A stretch of 64,000 bases of DNA, taken from positions 18,222-82,221 of IMG/VR virus record IMGVR_UViG_3300028654_000014. The stretch is one strand, 5' to 3'. Positions within the stretch are counted from its first letter, which is position 1. Each line of letters begins with the position of its first letter. Of this stretch, positions 7,490-15,468 are shown in pieces. The notes beneath the pieces were generated by a model. It was not told the DNA's origin and made no database searches. It saw nothing but the letters and a program-made list of their open reading frames with translations. The DNA is from a virus. The translations under genes and the position numbers were made by a program.

Positions 7490-8554
7490 ATGAAGCCAGG
7501 AAATATTAAAGATGTAATGGATTTAGCAAAAAGAGCACGAGAAAGAGGTCATAGATTTAATCCATGTTTTGTAAGTCCTCCAGGAGTTGGAAAATCAGAA
7601 ATCGTTCAACAATGGTGTAAAGAAAATGGTTACGATTTTATTGATATTAGATTAGCTTATAAAGAAGCTCCTGATATGATCGGATTTCCACAACCAAGAG
7701 AAGTTACCGATAAAAATGGTACAGTAAGACAAGTTTGTTTATATTTTACCCCAGAAATTTGGCCAACAGAAGGTAAGGGAGTTATTTTCTTAGATGAAAT
7801 TAACCGAGGTACAACTTCTGTTATGAATACTTGTATGCAACTTTTGACTGATAGAAAGATTGAAAAATACTCACTTCCTGAAGGATGGATAATTGCTGCC
7901 GCGATAAATCCTGAAAATGAACACAATGATGTAAATACAATGGATACAGCTTTAAAAGATCGTTTAGAAATCTTTGAAGTAAATTATGATAAGAAAACAT
8001 TTGTATCCTTTATGAAAGATTCAAGCTGGGATAAAAATATCGTTATGTTTGTAGAATCAAATATGTGGTCATATTCCAAACCAGAAGATGTTGGAGAAAC
8101 AGCGGGAAATAAATATCTATCCCCAAGAACTTTAAGCAAATTAAATGCAGCTTTAAAATCTGATATTCCAAAAGATATGGAATTAGATTTCTATGAAGGA
8201 ATTTTGGGTAAAAATGTCGGGAGAGCATTTTTCCAATTTATGAATGATGAACAACCAGTACTTTACAAAGATATTGTAAAGAATCCAGCTAAAGCATTTG
8301 AGAAGCTTAAAAGATTCAGTGATCCTGCAAAATACATGGCTGGACACATTTCTTTAACAATCAAAGATATTGTTGAAAATCATGATATTGATGATGAATT
8401 GTTAGTAAAAGTAATTTTAAACATTCCAGCTGATAGTGGACCATCACTTGTAAGTGAATTGGAATTTAAAAGAAAAGATCCAACTCTCTTAGATCGTTTG
8501 TTAAAAAATTATCCTGCTGTAAAGAAATACTTTAAGGATGTTTTGAATAAATAA
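7490..8554 (+). CDS. MoxR-type AAA+ ATPase
   Basis: 354 residues with Walker A SPPGVGKSE (29-37), Walker B VIFLDEINRG (98-107) and the conserved IIAAAINPENE segment. This is the MoxR branch, whose members work with VWA-domain partners to assemble, activate or insert metals into other proteins. The next gene is exactly such a VWA protein. A good ribosome-binding site (AAAGGGAG) lies nine bases before the ATG. MoxR/VWA pairs are common in bacteria and known in phages, but the phage target is usually unknown. Confidence 0.9.
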   Translation: MKPGNIKDVMDLAKRARERGHRFNPCFVSPPGVGKSEIVQQWCKENGYDFIDIRLAYKEAPDMIGFPQPREVTDKNGTVRQVCLYFTPEIWPTEGKGVIFLDEINRGTTSVMNTCMQLLTDRKIEKYSLPEGWIIAAAINPENEHNDVNTMDTALKDRLEIFEVNYDKKTFVSFMKDSSWDKNIVMFVESNMWSYSKPEDVGETAGNKYLSPRTLSKLNAALKSDIPKDMELDFYEGILGKNVGRAFFQFMNDEQPVLYKDIVKNPAKAFEKLKRFSDPAKYMAGHISLTIKDIVENHDIDDELLVKVILNIPADSGPSLVSELEFKRKDPTLLDRLLKNYPAVKKYFKDVLNK

Positions 8555-8598
8555 TGATTTTCATAGTGTATTTAAATACGAGAGGGAGATTTTAAGAT

Positions 8599-9900
8599 AT
8601 GACTAAAACAGAGGAACTTTTACAGTCATGTATTTATAAGATAGTAAGGGATAATGCTTTTATTGGTGGTTTGTTACAAGAATTAACTTTTAAATTTAGT
8701 AATGAAGTACCAACAGCTGCGATTGGTTTTGATAAAAAGACCCAAAAGTATGAATTATACTTCAATCTTGACTTTTTTCAGAAAATGGAGAAGGAACAAA
8801 GAATTGCAGTATTAATGCATGAAATCCTTCATTTTCTTCATAAACATCTATTTCGATGGATGCAAATGAAAGTTGATGAAAAGGACCGATTTTTATGGAA
8901 CATTGCAGCAGACATGGCCATAAACCAATACATTGAAAACCTCCCAAAAGGCTCTATAAGCATAGATAATTACAAAGATGCTAAAGGACAGCCTTTTCCA
9001 AAATTCCAGCCCATGGAAGCCTATTACGATCTAATACAACAGAATAGAGAAGGAGATAAGACCAAAGGACAGGATTTAAAAGATCCTAATGGTGAACCTT
9101 CAAAAGATAAGAACGGAAATTCTATTGTTGATCCTAATGGAAAGCCTTATGATTCCAAAGGAACGGGCAATGAGGGATCAAATAAGGAAGAATTGGACAA
9201 ATATACAGCAATGGATGAGCATAAATGGGAAGATCTTTCAGATGAAGAAAAAGAAAGAATGGCTAGAGAAGCTGAAAAGCTTATTAAACGAACCATTGAA
9301 AAAACAGCTTATAGTCATTCAAATATTCCAGGATATGTTGAAGATTTCTTAAAAGATTTAAGTGCATATTTAAGGAAATTGAATTATAAAGCTATTTTAA
9401 GAAATGCAATAAAGAAAACAGTAATGAGTCAAGATAGAGAAAATTCATGGAAGAAACCTAATAAAAGATTTGGAGAAGTAGCCCCTGGAACTTCTTTAAG
9501 TAGAACTCCAAGAATTAATATGTATGTTGATACTTCAGGATCAATTTCTTATCAAGAACTTACAGAATTTTTAAGTATTATTGATGGATTTTTAAAAGCC
9601 GGAAATAAAGATTGTAGATTAGTTTTATGGCATACAAATCCTTATTATAATAAGAAATATAAACTTAATAGTAAATTAGATTCAAAAGTAGTTCAAGCAG
9701 GAGGAACAGATCCTCAACCTACTTTAGAATTGATTCAAAAAACTAGCCCCGATCTTTCTATTATTCTAACAGATGGATTTTATGATAAATCTAATATTAA
9801 ATTACATAGTGATGTAATATGGATTATTAGTAAAACTGGAAATAAAGATCATCCAAATTCTCATATTGGGAAAACGATTCTTTTAGAAGGAATTAAGTGA
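8599..9900 (+). CDS. VWA-like protein with putative metallopeptidase domain (DUF2201 type)
   Basis: 433 residues. The N-terminal domain carries a zinc-protease-like HEILHFLHKH (74-83). A hydrophilic linker at about 150-200 contains repeats of the type DPNGxPxD. The C-terminal part is a VWA-like domain with a MIDAS motif DTSGS (about 311-315) and an ILTDGFYD segment. It is the expected partner of the MoxR ATPase at 7490, from which it is separated by 44 bases with its own GAGGGAG ribosome-binding site. The metallopeptidase-like helix may be structural rather than catalytic. The stop overlaps a GTG start (GTGA). Confidence 0.87.
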   Translation: MTKTEELLQSCIYKIVRDNAFIGGLLQELTFKFSNEVPTAAIGFDKKTQKYELYFNLDFFQKMEKEQRIAVLMHEILHFLHKHLFRWMQMKVDEKDRFLWNIAADMAINQYIENLPKGSISIDNYKDAKGQPFPKFQPMEAYYDLIQQNREGDKTKGQDLKDPNGEPSKDKNGNSIVDPNGKPYDSKGTGNEGSNKEELDKYTAMDEHKWEDLSDEEKERMAREAEKLIKRTIEKTAYSHSNIPGYVEDFLKDLSAYLRKLNYKAILRNAIKKTVMSQDRENSWKKPNKRFGEVAPGTSLSRTPRINMYVDTSGSISYQELTEFLSIIDGFLKAGNKDCRLVLWHTNPYYNKKYKLNSKLDSKVVQAGGTDPQPTLELIQKTSPDLSIILTDGFYDKSNIKLHSDVIWIISKTGNKDHPNSHIGKTILLEGIK

Positions 9901-9995
9901 AAAAAAGTTTAATATGGATTCCTAAATTAGGAATTAGAAGATGTATAAGAGGTGATATGTTTAAATACGAAACTCTTATATTGGATTATGAATGA
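9897..9995 (+). CDS. LEY-family microprotein (GTG start)
   Basis: 32 residues, read from a GTG that overlaps the VWA stop (AAGTGA); start MKKSLIWIPKLGIRRC and end TLILDYE. The next gene is a clear paralogue with the same length and pattern, so this pair is a recent tandem duplication. Confidence 0.62.
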   Translation: MKKSLIWIPKLGIRRCIRGDMFKYETLILDYE

Positions 9996-10087
9996 AAAAT
10001 TTAATTTGGTTGAATAATTTAAAATGTTTTATTTGGATTAAAAGAATAGGTGGTACACATGAAACTTTTATATTGGAATATAAATGA
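9992..10087 (+). CDS. LEY-family microprotein
   Basis: 31 residues, start MKNLIWLNNLKCFIW and end ETFILEYK, one of the shortest members. Paralogue of the gene at 9897 and coupled by ATGA on both sides. Confidence 0.66.
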   Translation: MKNLIWLNNLKCFIWIKRIGGTHETFILEYK

Positions 10088-10410
10088 TAGTAATTTTAAA
10101 AGATGAAGTAGTAGGAAAATCTTTACGTATTCCCATAATGATTGGAATTTCGGTATCAGTAAAATTTACATTAACTTCAATAGCTAACTCTCAAATTATT
10201 GATTGTGAATTTTTAAGAGGAAAAGAATATAAAGCAAAATTAAAAAAAGATCCATTAATAGGAGATGAATTTTATTTTATAAAACCAGAAAATTCTTCTA
10301 AAATATTTAAATTTGATAAATATGTTATTGATAAACACTTTTATATTAAAACAGAAAAACAAATACATCAAGAGAAATTTGATAAGAAAATGGATAAGAT
10401 ACTGAAATGA
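10084..10410 (+). CDS. Hypothetical protein with QFxxKxDKxL-type tail
   Basis: 108 residues, predicted soluble, beta-rich N-terminal half and basic C-terminus ending HQEKFDKKMDKILK. The tail resembles those of the genes at 10659 and 16377 although the bodies differ. Coupled to both neighbours by ATGA. Function unknown. Confidence 0.72.
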   Translation: MIVILKDEVVGKSLRIPIMIGISVSVKFTLTSIANSQIIDCEFLRGKEYKAKLKKDPLIGDEFYFIKPENSSKIFKFDKYVIDKHFYIKTEKQIHQEKFDKKMDKILK

Positions 10411-10604
10411 TTCAATTATATTATATAGATAATACATGGTATGAAAATACTTACGAATTCATTGATTTTTCTAATGGTAGGAATTTATTGAACAAAAGTA
10501 AAAAAGAGATGTCCAGATTTGTTTATAAAGATTATAACGATACTGTTAGAGTTAATAGTGATTATATGTATAAATTAAAGCTTATTTTTGAAATTAGTGC
10601 TTGA
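10407..10604 (+). CDS. Hypothetical small protein
   Basis: 65 residues, start MIQLYYIDNTWYENTYEF, resembling the aromatic start of the LEY family, but ending KLKLIFEISA. It may be a diverged member. Its stop lies inside the -35 region of the promoter at 10601. Confidence 0.6.
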   Translation: MIQLYYIDNTWYENTYEFIDFSNGRNLLNKSKKEMSRFVYKDYNDTVRVNSDYMYKLKLIFEISA

Positions 10605-10629
10605 TTTTTGATTAAAGATTTGATATAAT
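10601..10629 (+). promoter_or_regulatory. Sigma70-like promoter
   Basis: TTGATT, a 17-base spacer and TATAAT directly precede the gene at 10659, which also has a strong AAGGAG ribosome-binding site. It fits transcription by unmodified host RNA polymerase early in infection. Confidence 0.72.
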
Positions 10630-10658
10630 GAATATTATTAACTAATAAGGAGATAATA

Positions 10659-10958
10659 ATGGAAACAGTAACATTTCACGATTCAAAGAATAATATCACT
10701 TTTACGATTAAGAGTGAATTTGTAGAAACTTGTCCCGAATTTAAAACCACTCCCACGAAAGAATTAGTAGAAAAGCACAATATCTTTAAATTCTTTCACA
10801 ATCCTAATGGTCCATCAGTAACTGACCATAAAACCAACACTATTACATATTTTTTAAATGGTCATTTGGTTGAAGGTGAAGAATTGGAAAAGATTAAACA
10901 TCGTGAACAATTCAATGGTAAAATGGATAAAGTTTTAGCAGATGAATCAGCTTCATAA
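10659..10958 (+). CDS. Hypothetical protein with QFxxKxDKxL-type tail
   Basis: 99 residues, mainly short beta strands. It has its own promoter and ribosome-binding site, so it is probably highly expressed early. The C-terminus HREQFNGKMDKVLADESAS shares its pattern with the genes at 10084 and 16377. The final ESAS is also seen at the end of the product at 14414. The segment NPNGPSVTDHKTNTITYFLNG is toxin-repeat-like in appearance, but no function can be assigned. Confidence 0.75.
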   Translation: METVTFHDSKNNITFTIKSEFVETCPEFKTTPTKELVEKHNIFKFFHNPNGPSVTDHKTNTITYFLNGHLVEGEELEKIKHREQFNGKMDKVLADESAS

Positions 10959-10961
10959 AAT

Positions 10962-11117
10962 ATGAATAGATTATTTATTGTAAATGAACCATTAACTTAT
11001 AAATGGCATTTAGAAAATAATCATGGAGTTCATTATTTCAGTAATGATAAAGTATTAGTTAAGTATGCTGTAGTTATTGATTATAGTAAAGGAATATATA
11101 TTTGTATTTATGATTGA
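10962..11117 (+). CDS. Probable diverged LEY-family microprotein
   Basis: 51 residues, start MNRLFIVNEPLTYKWH and end GIYICIYD. Size, aromatic content and tail position fit the family, but the LEY residues are changed. It overlaps the next gene by 8 bp. Confidence 0.5.
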   Translation: MNRLFIVNEPLTYKWHLENNHGVHYFSNDKVLVKYAVVIDYSKGIYICIYD

Positions 11118-11331
11118 TCTAGATGAGTATAAAAATAAGAAGAAGCTCAAAGATATTGTAAAAGATCTTGAAGATTGTAAAATTAAACTTACAGGATCTT
11201 TAAATCTTTTAGAAGTTCATAAGAAATATATTCCTATAATGGAATCGATAAGTGTTTTACATAATAGTCGAACTCTTATAGAAATTCATTTAAACAAGTA
11301 CAAGAATTTACTAGAGAAAGAATTAGAATGA
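11110..11331 (+). CDS. Hypothetical helical protein
   Basis: 73 residues from the ATG at 11110; an upstream in-frame ATG at 11077 would overlap the previous gene further. The sequence is charged and leucine-rich (DIVKDLEDCKIKL, YKNLLEKELE), consistent with a short coiled coil. ATGA overlap with the metallopeptidase-like gene that follows. Function unknown. Confidence 0.6.
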   Translation: MIDLDEYKNKKKLKDIVKDLEDCKIKLTGSLNLLEVHKKYIPIMESISVLHNSRTLIEIHLNKYKNLLEKELE

Positions 11332-11675
11332 ATTGGAAAAGCTTTTATAAAAGAATTCCTAAACAAGTTAAAGTAGGTCAAAATACCTATGAGGTTGTTT
11401 GGAACAAAGGTTTTTCCCGCGATAAAAAACAATTAGGGGAAACAAGATTCTTTAACGAGAATCCGCAAATTGTTATTAATTTAAATCAACCGATAGAAGA
11501 AGCTGTTCATACTTATTTTCATGAACTTTTACACATATTTAGTGAAGAATATGGTGCAAGATTGACAGAAAATCAAGTAATAGTTCTAGAGCAGGGACTA
11601 AAGGACATTCTAGCCCCTAATAATATATTTACCAAAGGAGTCAAAAGTGATACGACCAAACCAAGAAAACGGTGA
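11328..11675 (+). CDS. Putative zinc metallopeptidase
   Basis: 115 residues with a gluzincin-like active-site helix HTYFHELLHIFSEE near residue 82, containing HExxH followed by EE. Proteins of this size and motif are common in phages and resemble the IrrE/SprT-like group; the substrate is unknown. It lies between replication-associated genes. The basic C-terminus overlaps the next gene by 29 bp. Confidence 0.72.
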   Translation: MNWKSFYKRIPKQVKVGQNTYEVVWNKGFSRDKKQLGETRFFNENPQIVINLNQPIEEAVHTYFHELLHIFSEEYGARLTENQVIVLEQGLKDILAPNNIFTKGVKSDTTKPRKR

Positions 11676-12639
11676 GATATTAAAGGCTTACGTCCAACTA
11701 GTTCAAACAACAGGAAGGTTTCCAAATTGTAGGGAAGTAGAAAGATTAATCACAAGTGATAGGCAAGTTAGAAAACATTTTGGAGGATATACAGCTTTAA
11801 AAGAAACAGTAATTAAATTTCATCCAGAACTGTTAGAATTTGATCAAACACATGAAAATGAAGCTAAAGTATTAGTATTTGATATTGAAACTGCTCCTAT
11901 AACAGCTCACGTTTGGGGATTATGGGAAAATAATGTATCATTGAATCAAATAGTTAAAGATTGGCATGTTTTAAGCTGGAGCGCAAAATGGTTAGGAAAT
12001 CAAGAGATACTATACAAAGATCAAAGAAAAAATAAGAATGTAGAAGATGATACTGAAATATTAAAAGGTATCTGGAAATTATTAGATGAAGCAGATGTTG
12101 TAATTACCCAAAATGGTAAGAGTTTTGATGTTAAGAAACTTAATGCTCGATTTGCTTTAAAAGGAATGAAACCGCCAAGTAGTTTTAGACACATTGATAT
12201 TTGTCGCGTGGCTAAAAAACATTTTGGATTTTCAAGTCATAAATTAGAATATATGACCGATAAATTATGTAAGAAATATAAGAAGTTAAAGCATAAGAAA
12301 TTCCAAGGCCATGAATTATGGACCCAATGTTTAGCTGGTAATTTAAAAGCTTGGAAAGAGATGGAAAAGTATAATAAATATGATGTATTATCATTAGAAG
12401 AATTGTATTATATTTTAATTCCCTGGGACAATACCATTAACTTTGATATTTATACAAATAAAGAAGAAAATATTTGTAAATGTGGAAGTAAGAAATTTGT
12501 TAAAAAAGGATTTTATTACACTGCTTCTTCAAAATATCAGAGATATCAATGTATTAAATGTTATGCAGAATCAAGGGATAATATTAATTTATTACCAAGT
12601 CATAAGAAGGATTCTTTGAAACGTGGCATTACAAGGTAA
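11647..12639 (+). CDS. DnaQ-like 3'-5' exonuclease with zinc ribbon
   Basis: 330 residues starting at GTG, preceded by an AAAGGAG ribosome-binding site. Residues 1-65 look like a small helical DNA-binding module. The RNase H-like exonuclease core has FDIETAP (78-84), VVITQNGKSFDVKKL (151-165) and a YNKYDVLSLEEL third motif (242-253). The C-terminus carries a zinc ribbon, CKCG (277-280) and CIKC (302-305). The organisation is that of YprB-type predicted nucleases, probably acting on DNA ends or RNA during replication or recombination. Confidence 0.85.
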   Translation: MIRPNQENGEILKAYVQLVQTTGRFPNCREVERLITSDRQVRKHFGGYTALKETVIKFHPELLEFDQTHENEAKVLVFDIETAPITAHVWGLWENNVSLNQIVKDWHVLSWSAKWLGNQEILYKDQRKNKNVEDDTEILKGIWKLLDEADVVITQNGKSFDVKKLNARFALKGMKPPSSFRHIDICRVAKKHFGFSSHKLEYMTDKLCKKYKKLKHKKFQGHELWTQCLAGNLKAWKEMEKYNKYDVLSLEELYYILIPWDNTINFDIYTNKEENICKCGSKKFVKKGFYYTASSKYQRYQCIKCYAESRDNINLLPSHKKDSLKRGITR

Positions 12640-12640
12640 A

Positions 12641-12775
12641 ATGATATTAACTTATATAACTTCTGTATATTATATAGGTAATATTCATCATATTGAATTT
12701 TGGTACGGTCCAGTAAATAATTATTTATCCAATAATTATGGTGATGAAGAAAAGATAATATTGTATTATGAATAA
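12641..12775 (+). CDS. LEY-family microprotein
   Basis: 44 residues, start MILTYITSVYYIGN and end EEKIILYYE, with TAA stop. It is not overlapped by the next start, yet keeps the tail pattern in the form ILYYE. Confidence 0.6.
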   Translation: MILTYITSVYYIGNIHHIEFWYGPVNNYLSNNYGDEEKIILYYE

Positions 12776-12776
12776 A

Positions 12777-12929
12777 ATGTACTATATTTTTGATACAGGA
12801 ATGTATCATATTGGAATTCAAACTGCATATAGTATAAGGTATTTTGATTATTCTCATAATGATTGGACATCTATTATTAATAGAAAGATACATTACAAAG
12901 ATATTAGATATGTATTAAATTATGAATAA
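12777..12929 (+). CDS. LEY-family microprotein
   Basis: 50 residues, start MYYIFDTGMYHIG and end IRYVLNYE. It starts one base after the previous stop. Aromatic-rich like its neighbour. Confidence 0.58.
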   Translation: MYYIFDTGMYHIGIQTAYSIRYFDYSHNDWTSIINRKIHYKDIRYVLNYE

Positions 12930-12987
12930 ATTAATATTAGTACTTTCATTTTTATTATTACTTGTAACTATTTTGTATAGAAGATGA
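12922..12987 (+). CDS. Possible 21-residue transmembrane peptide
   Basis: MNKLILVLSFLLLLVTILYRR, a single hydrophobic helix with a basic end, reached by an 8-bp overlap and followed by an ATGA overlap. So short that it may only be a coupling leader for the next gene, but its composition is that of a membrane peptide. Confidence 0.4.
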   Translation: MNKLILVLSFLLLLVTILYRR

Positions 12988-13148
12988 ATAAACTTTTATT
13001 AGATGGTACTGGTATTTTTGGTAAAACTAAATATTGGATTATGAAAGATGATAGATTATATGAATCAATAAGTATGCGTTTATTGGAAAACACAGTTAAT
13101 GATTTAAATATTAAAAATGATAAAGTTATATTAGAATATGAGGATTAA
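12984..13148 (+). CDS. LEY-family microprotein
   Basis: 54 residues, start MNKLLLDGTGIFGKTKYW and end DKVILEYED. The stop is directly followed by the GTG start of the recombinase gene. Confidence 0.64.
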   Translation: MNKLLLDGTGIFGKTKYWIMKDDRLYESISMRLLENTVNDLNIKNDKVILEYED

Positions 13149-14045
13149 GTGAAAGAATTTGATTTAGAAGATTATGAAGAAGCTTCGGAACCAACAGAAG
13201 AAATTGTATATAAACCAATGCAATATATTACAATGCCTAAATGTTTTCAAGATTCTATAGGATTGCCAGGAATTCCATTAGGACATTCAACAATGCTTTA
13301 TGGACTTTCAGATTCTGGAAAAACTGATGTCTTGTTAAAGATAGCAAGAGAAGCTACAAAACAAGAAATTCTACCAATAATTGTAATTACTGAAAATAAA
13401 CTTGATAAAGATAGATTAGATTCCATGGGTTTGGAACATAAAAAGAATTGTATCATAAAAGAAGATCTTACAACATTAGAAGATGTTTATGATTATATTT
13501 CAATGAAAGTAACTGATATAAAGAATAATAAGCTTAAAATGAATACATTGATTCTATGGGATTCAGTTGCCGGAACTCCTTCAAAAGATTCCTTTGAAAT
13601 TGCAAAAGATGGTAAAATAACTAAAAAGTATGGTCCACAAAAGAATGCTCAAACAATTGGATATTTTAATCCTATTATTATGAAACTTGTTACAAGTACA
13701 AGACAAATGGATTGTGATTATTCTTTAGGACTTTTTATGTTAAATCAAGCTTATAAGAATATGCCCGAATTTCCAGGAGCACCAGTAACAACGGTTCCAA
13801 ATGGCGGGGAAAAGATTTGGTTTCCAATTTCTTTAGCCATTGAGATTAAAGAAGGAAAACGCATTAAAATCACTAAGGATGGAAGAGATTTAGAAGTTGG
13901 ACTTGTGAGTAAACTTAAAGTTAAAAAGAATCATATAACGGGTATAAACTCATCTGGAGAGATTGTACTGGCAGGTTCTGAAATGTTTGAAAATGATGAT
14001 AAGCTTATAAAGGATTTTAAAGAGAGGATTAAAAATGAAAGCTAA
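13149..14045 (+). CDS. RecA/UvsX-like recombinase
   Basis: 298 residues with a RecA-type ATPase core: Walker A GLSDSGKT (52-59), the IVITENK segment after it and Walker B TLILWDS (133-139), followed by AGTPS. It would promote strand exchange for recombination-dependent replication and repair, alongside the family B polymerase and the exonuclease at 11647. The start is GTG immediately after the previous stop. The loop region with YGPQKNAQ (about 165-175) may correspond to DNA-binding loops. Overlap of 11 bp with the lipoprotein gene. Confidence 0.87.
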   Translation: MKEFDLEDYEEASEPTEEIVYKPMQYITMPKCFQDSIGLPGIPLGHSTMLYGLSDSGKTDVLLKIAREATKQEILPIIVITENKLDKDRLDSMGLEHKKNCIIKEDLTTLEDVYDYISMKVTDIKNNKLKMNTLILWDSVAGTPSKDSFEIAKDGKITKKYGPQKNAQTIGYFNPIIMKLVTSTRQMDCDYSLGLFMLNQAYKNMPEFPGAPVTTVPNGGEKIWFPISLAIEIKEGKRIKITKDGRDLEVGLVSKLKVKKNHITGINSSGEIVLAGSEMFENDDKLIKDFKERIKNES

Positions 14046-14271
14046 GTATTTAATACCATTTTTATTACTAATTTCAATAGGTTGTATAAATAAACATGAA
14101 CAATCTAGACCTAAATATCATATTGGACAAATTGTAGGTAATGGATATTGTAAAGGAATGATAGCATCTGTTATATATTTAATGGATTACTATGAATATT
14201 ATATATTAGATGCAGAATGTGGAAATAGAATATATAATCATGTTATTTTAAGAGAAGATGAGATAAAATGA
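14035..14271 (+). CDS. Small lipoprotein
   Basis: 78 residues. The N-terminus MKAKYLIPFLLLISIGC is a lipoprotein signal peptide with the lipobox-like SIGC, giving a mature protein of about 61 residues with three further cysteines. It would be attached to a host membrane, which may suit a role in exclusion or envelope modification. A link to lysis is possible but not indicated by its neighbours. Confidence 0.7.
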   Translation: MKAKYLIPFLLLISIGCINKHEQSRPKYHIGQIVGNGYCKGMIASVIYLMDYYEYYILDAECGNRIYNHVILREDEIK

Positions 14272-14417
14272 AGCTTAAATTATATATTTTAGTTGACAAA
14301 GATAAAAGAATTTGTTATACTAGTGATAATAGAAAACAAGTTCAATATTTTAAAAAATCTATTGAAGCAAATAATAAAAACCTTAAAATTGTAAAACTAA
14401 CAGGAGAAATAAAATGA
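14268..14417 (+). CDS. Hypothetical small basic protein
   Basis: 49 residues, start MKLKLYILVDKDKRI, end LTGEIK, coupled by ATGA to both neighbours. A good sigma70-like promoter lies within the coding sequence, so downstream genes can be transcribed independently. Confidence 0.55.
   Translation: MKLKLYILVDKDKRICYTSDNRKQVQYFKKSIEANNKNLKIVKLTGEIK
14293..14321 (+). promoter_or_regulatory. Sigma70-like promoter inside a small gene
   Basis: TTGACA, a 17-base spacer and TATACT, about 90 bases before the gene at 14414. It is the likely start of a transcript through the MazZ-like gene and dUTPase. Confidence 0.7.
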
Positions 14418-14605
14418 CCAAATACGCCGTATCAGAAGAGTCCCTCAATTCTATTCTAAACTATCTAGCATCAAGACCTTTTGCTGAAGTTTATAAAATT
14501 GTACCACTTCTTCAAGTTCCAAATGTAGAACTATTGGCACAAGAAGCTCAAGCAGAAGCATCTGAAGTATCTGAAGTATTGGATAGTCAAGAATCAGCAT
14601 CATAA
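14414..14605 (+). CDS. Hypothetical small acidic protein
   Basis: 63 residues with ACAGGAG as ribosome-binding site. N-terminal helical region, then an acidic tail rich in Glu, Ala and Ser ending SQESAS. The end resembles that of the product at 10659. Possibly a small regulator or antirestriction-like acidic protein; no evidence for either. Confidence 0.65.
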   Translation: MTKYAVSEESLNSILNYLASRPFAEVYKIVPLLQVPNVELLAQEAQAEASEVSEVLDSQESAS

Positions 14606-14621
14606 TGATCGGAGGGGATAA

Positions 14622-14957
14622 ATGTCGGGAATTAAGCATGATTCTGAAAAAGAACCATTAGATCTTTTACCACCAGAAGCTTTATTTGAGATAGGAAGAG
14701 TTTTAGCTGCCGGAAAGAAAAAATATGGCACAGCAAATTGGGCCAAGGGAATTACAATTTCCAGACTTCTGGCAGCTTCTTTAAGACATATCTTTCAATT
14801 TTTAAAAGGTGAAGATTATGATAAAGAAACTAAAACACTTCATATTGCAAATGCTGCTTGTAATTTAATGTTTGCGATTTGGATGATGAAAAATAGACCT
14901 GACCTAGATGATCGTTGGATCAAAGGAGTTAAAAATGGCAAGAAAAAAGGCAAATAA
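14622..14957 (+). CDS. MazZ-like dATP/dGTP diphosphohydrolase (DUF5664-type)
   Basis: 111 residues matching the all-alpha NTP pyrophosphatase type that phages use on deoxynucleotides: LDLLPPEALFEIGRVLAAG, KYGTANWAKGI, SRLLAASLRHI and HIANAACNLMFAIW are the recurring signature segments. It would hydrolyse dATP/dGTP to dNMP and pyrophosphate, altering the pool along with the dUTPase at 15574. In some phages the family supports 2-aminoadenine genomes, but no PurZ or DpoZ partner is seen here. Strong GGAGGGG ribosome-binding site. Confidence 0.82.
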   Translation: MSGIKHDSEKEPLDLLPPEALFEIGRVLAAGKKKYGTANWAKGITISRLLAASLRHIFQFLKGEDYDKETKTLHIANAACNLMFAIWMMKNRPDLDDRWIKGVKNGKKKGK

Positions 14958-15123
14958 ATATGGATGGAGTGATAATCCTTTAATTCTAATTAAACAGTTA
15001 GAAAAAGAAATGATTCCTGATATTAAAGCTGGATTAAAATTAAATCCTAAAACAATCAAGAATCTACAAAAAATAGATGAGATCTTTAAAAAAGGATTAA
15101 AAAATGGTAAGAAAAAAAGATAA
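14935..15123 (+). CDS. Hypothetical basic protein, tandem copy 1
   Basis: 62 residues from the ATG at 14935, preceded by AAAGGAG. Lysine-rich with the segment GLKLNPKTIKNLQKIDEIFKK. The following gene has the related KHKLNPSTLKNFKKIDSLF, so the two are a tandem duplication. It overlaps the MazZ-like gene by 23 bp. Function unknown. Confidence 0.68.
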   Translation: MARKKANKYGWSDNPLILIKQLEKEMIPDIKAGLKLNPKTIKNLQKIDEIFKKGLKNGKKKR

Positions 15124-15280
15124 TACATTAAAACTTATGAAAAAAGTTGGTAAAGATTTAGATATAGTATTAAAAAATAAACATAAATTAAATCCTAGTA
15201 CATTAAAGAATTTTAAAAAGATTGATTCTTTATTTGAAGATTTATTTAAAGATATTGATTCACTTGGAAAAAAGAAATGA
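15104..15280 (+). CDS. Hypothetical basic protein, tandem copy 2
   Basis: 58 residues, paralogue of the gene at 14935 through the LNPxTxKNxxKID segment. Predicted helical and lysine-rich at both ends. ATGA overlap with the next gene. Confidence 0.66.
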   Translation: MVRKKDNTLKLMKKVGKDLDIVLKNKHKLNPSTLKNFKKIDSLFEDLFKDIDSLGKKK

Positions 15281-15468
15281 TAACAAACGAGTATCTAAAA
15301 GGATACATAAACGCTCTAGATAATATTAAATCTATTGTAAATACTTACAAAATTGATTCAAATAATAATCATTCACTAGAAGCTTTTAATGATGTTTTAA
15401 ATTATATTGAACAAGTAAGAAATAATTACAAACAATTAGTAAAGGAATTAAACGAGAAGAATGATTAA
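15277..15468 (+). CDS. Hypothetical helical protein
   Basis: 63 residues, start MITNEYLKGYINALDNI, with a C-terminal amphipathic helix (YIEQVRNNYKQLVKELNEK). It resembles small phage helical proteins of unknown function. Coupled to both neighbours. Confidence 0.62.
   Translation: MITNEYLKGYINALDNIKSIVNTYKIDSNNNHSLEAFNDVLNYIEQVRNNYKQLVKELNEKND

Noticed and set aside
7657-7926. Minus-strand frame inside the MoxR gene
   Set aside because: It lies entirely opposite a clear ATPase gene and has no motif or start signal. Similar shadows at 6702, 8762, 12212, 12600 and 15609 were dropped for the same reason.
14622-14957. Evidence for a 2-aminoadenine (Z) genome
   Set aside because: Only a MazZ-like enzyme is present. 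No PurZ or family A DpoZ is visible and the polymerase is family B.
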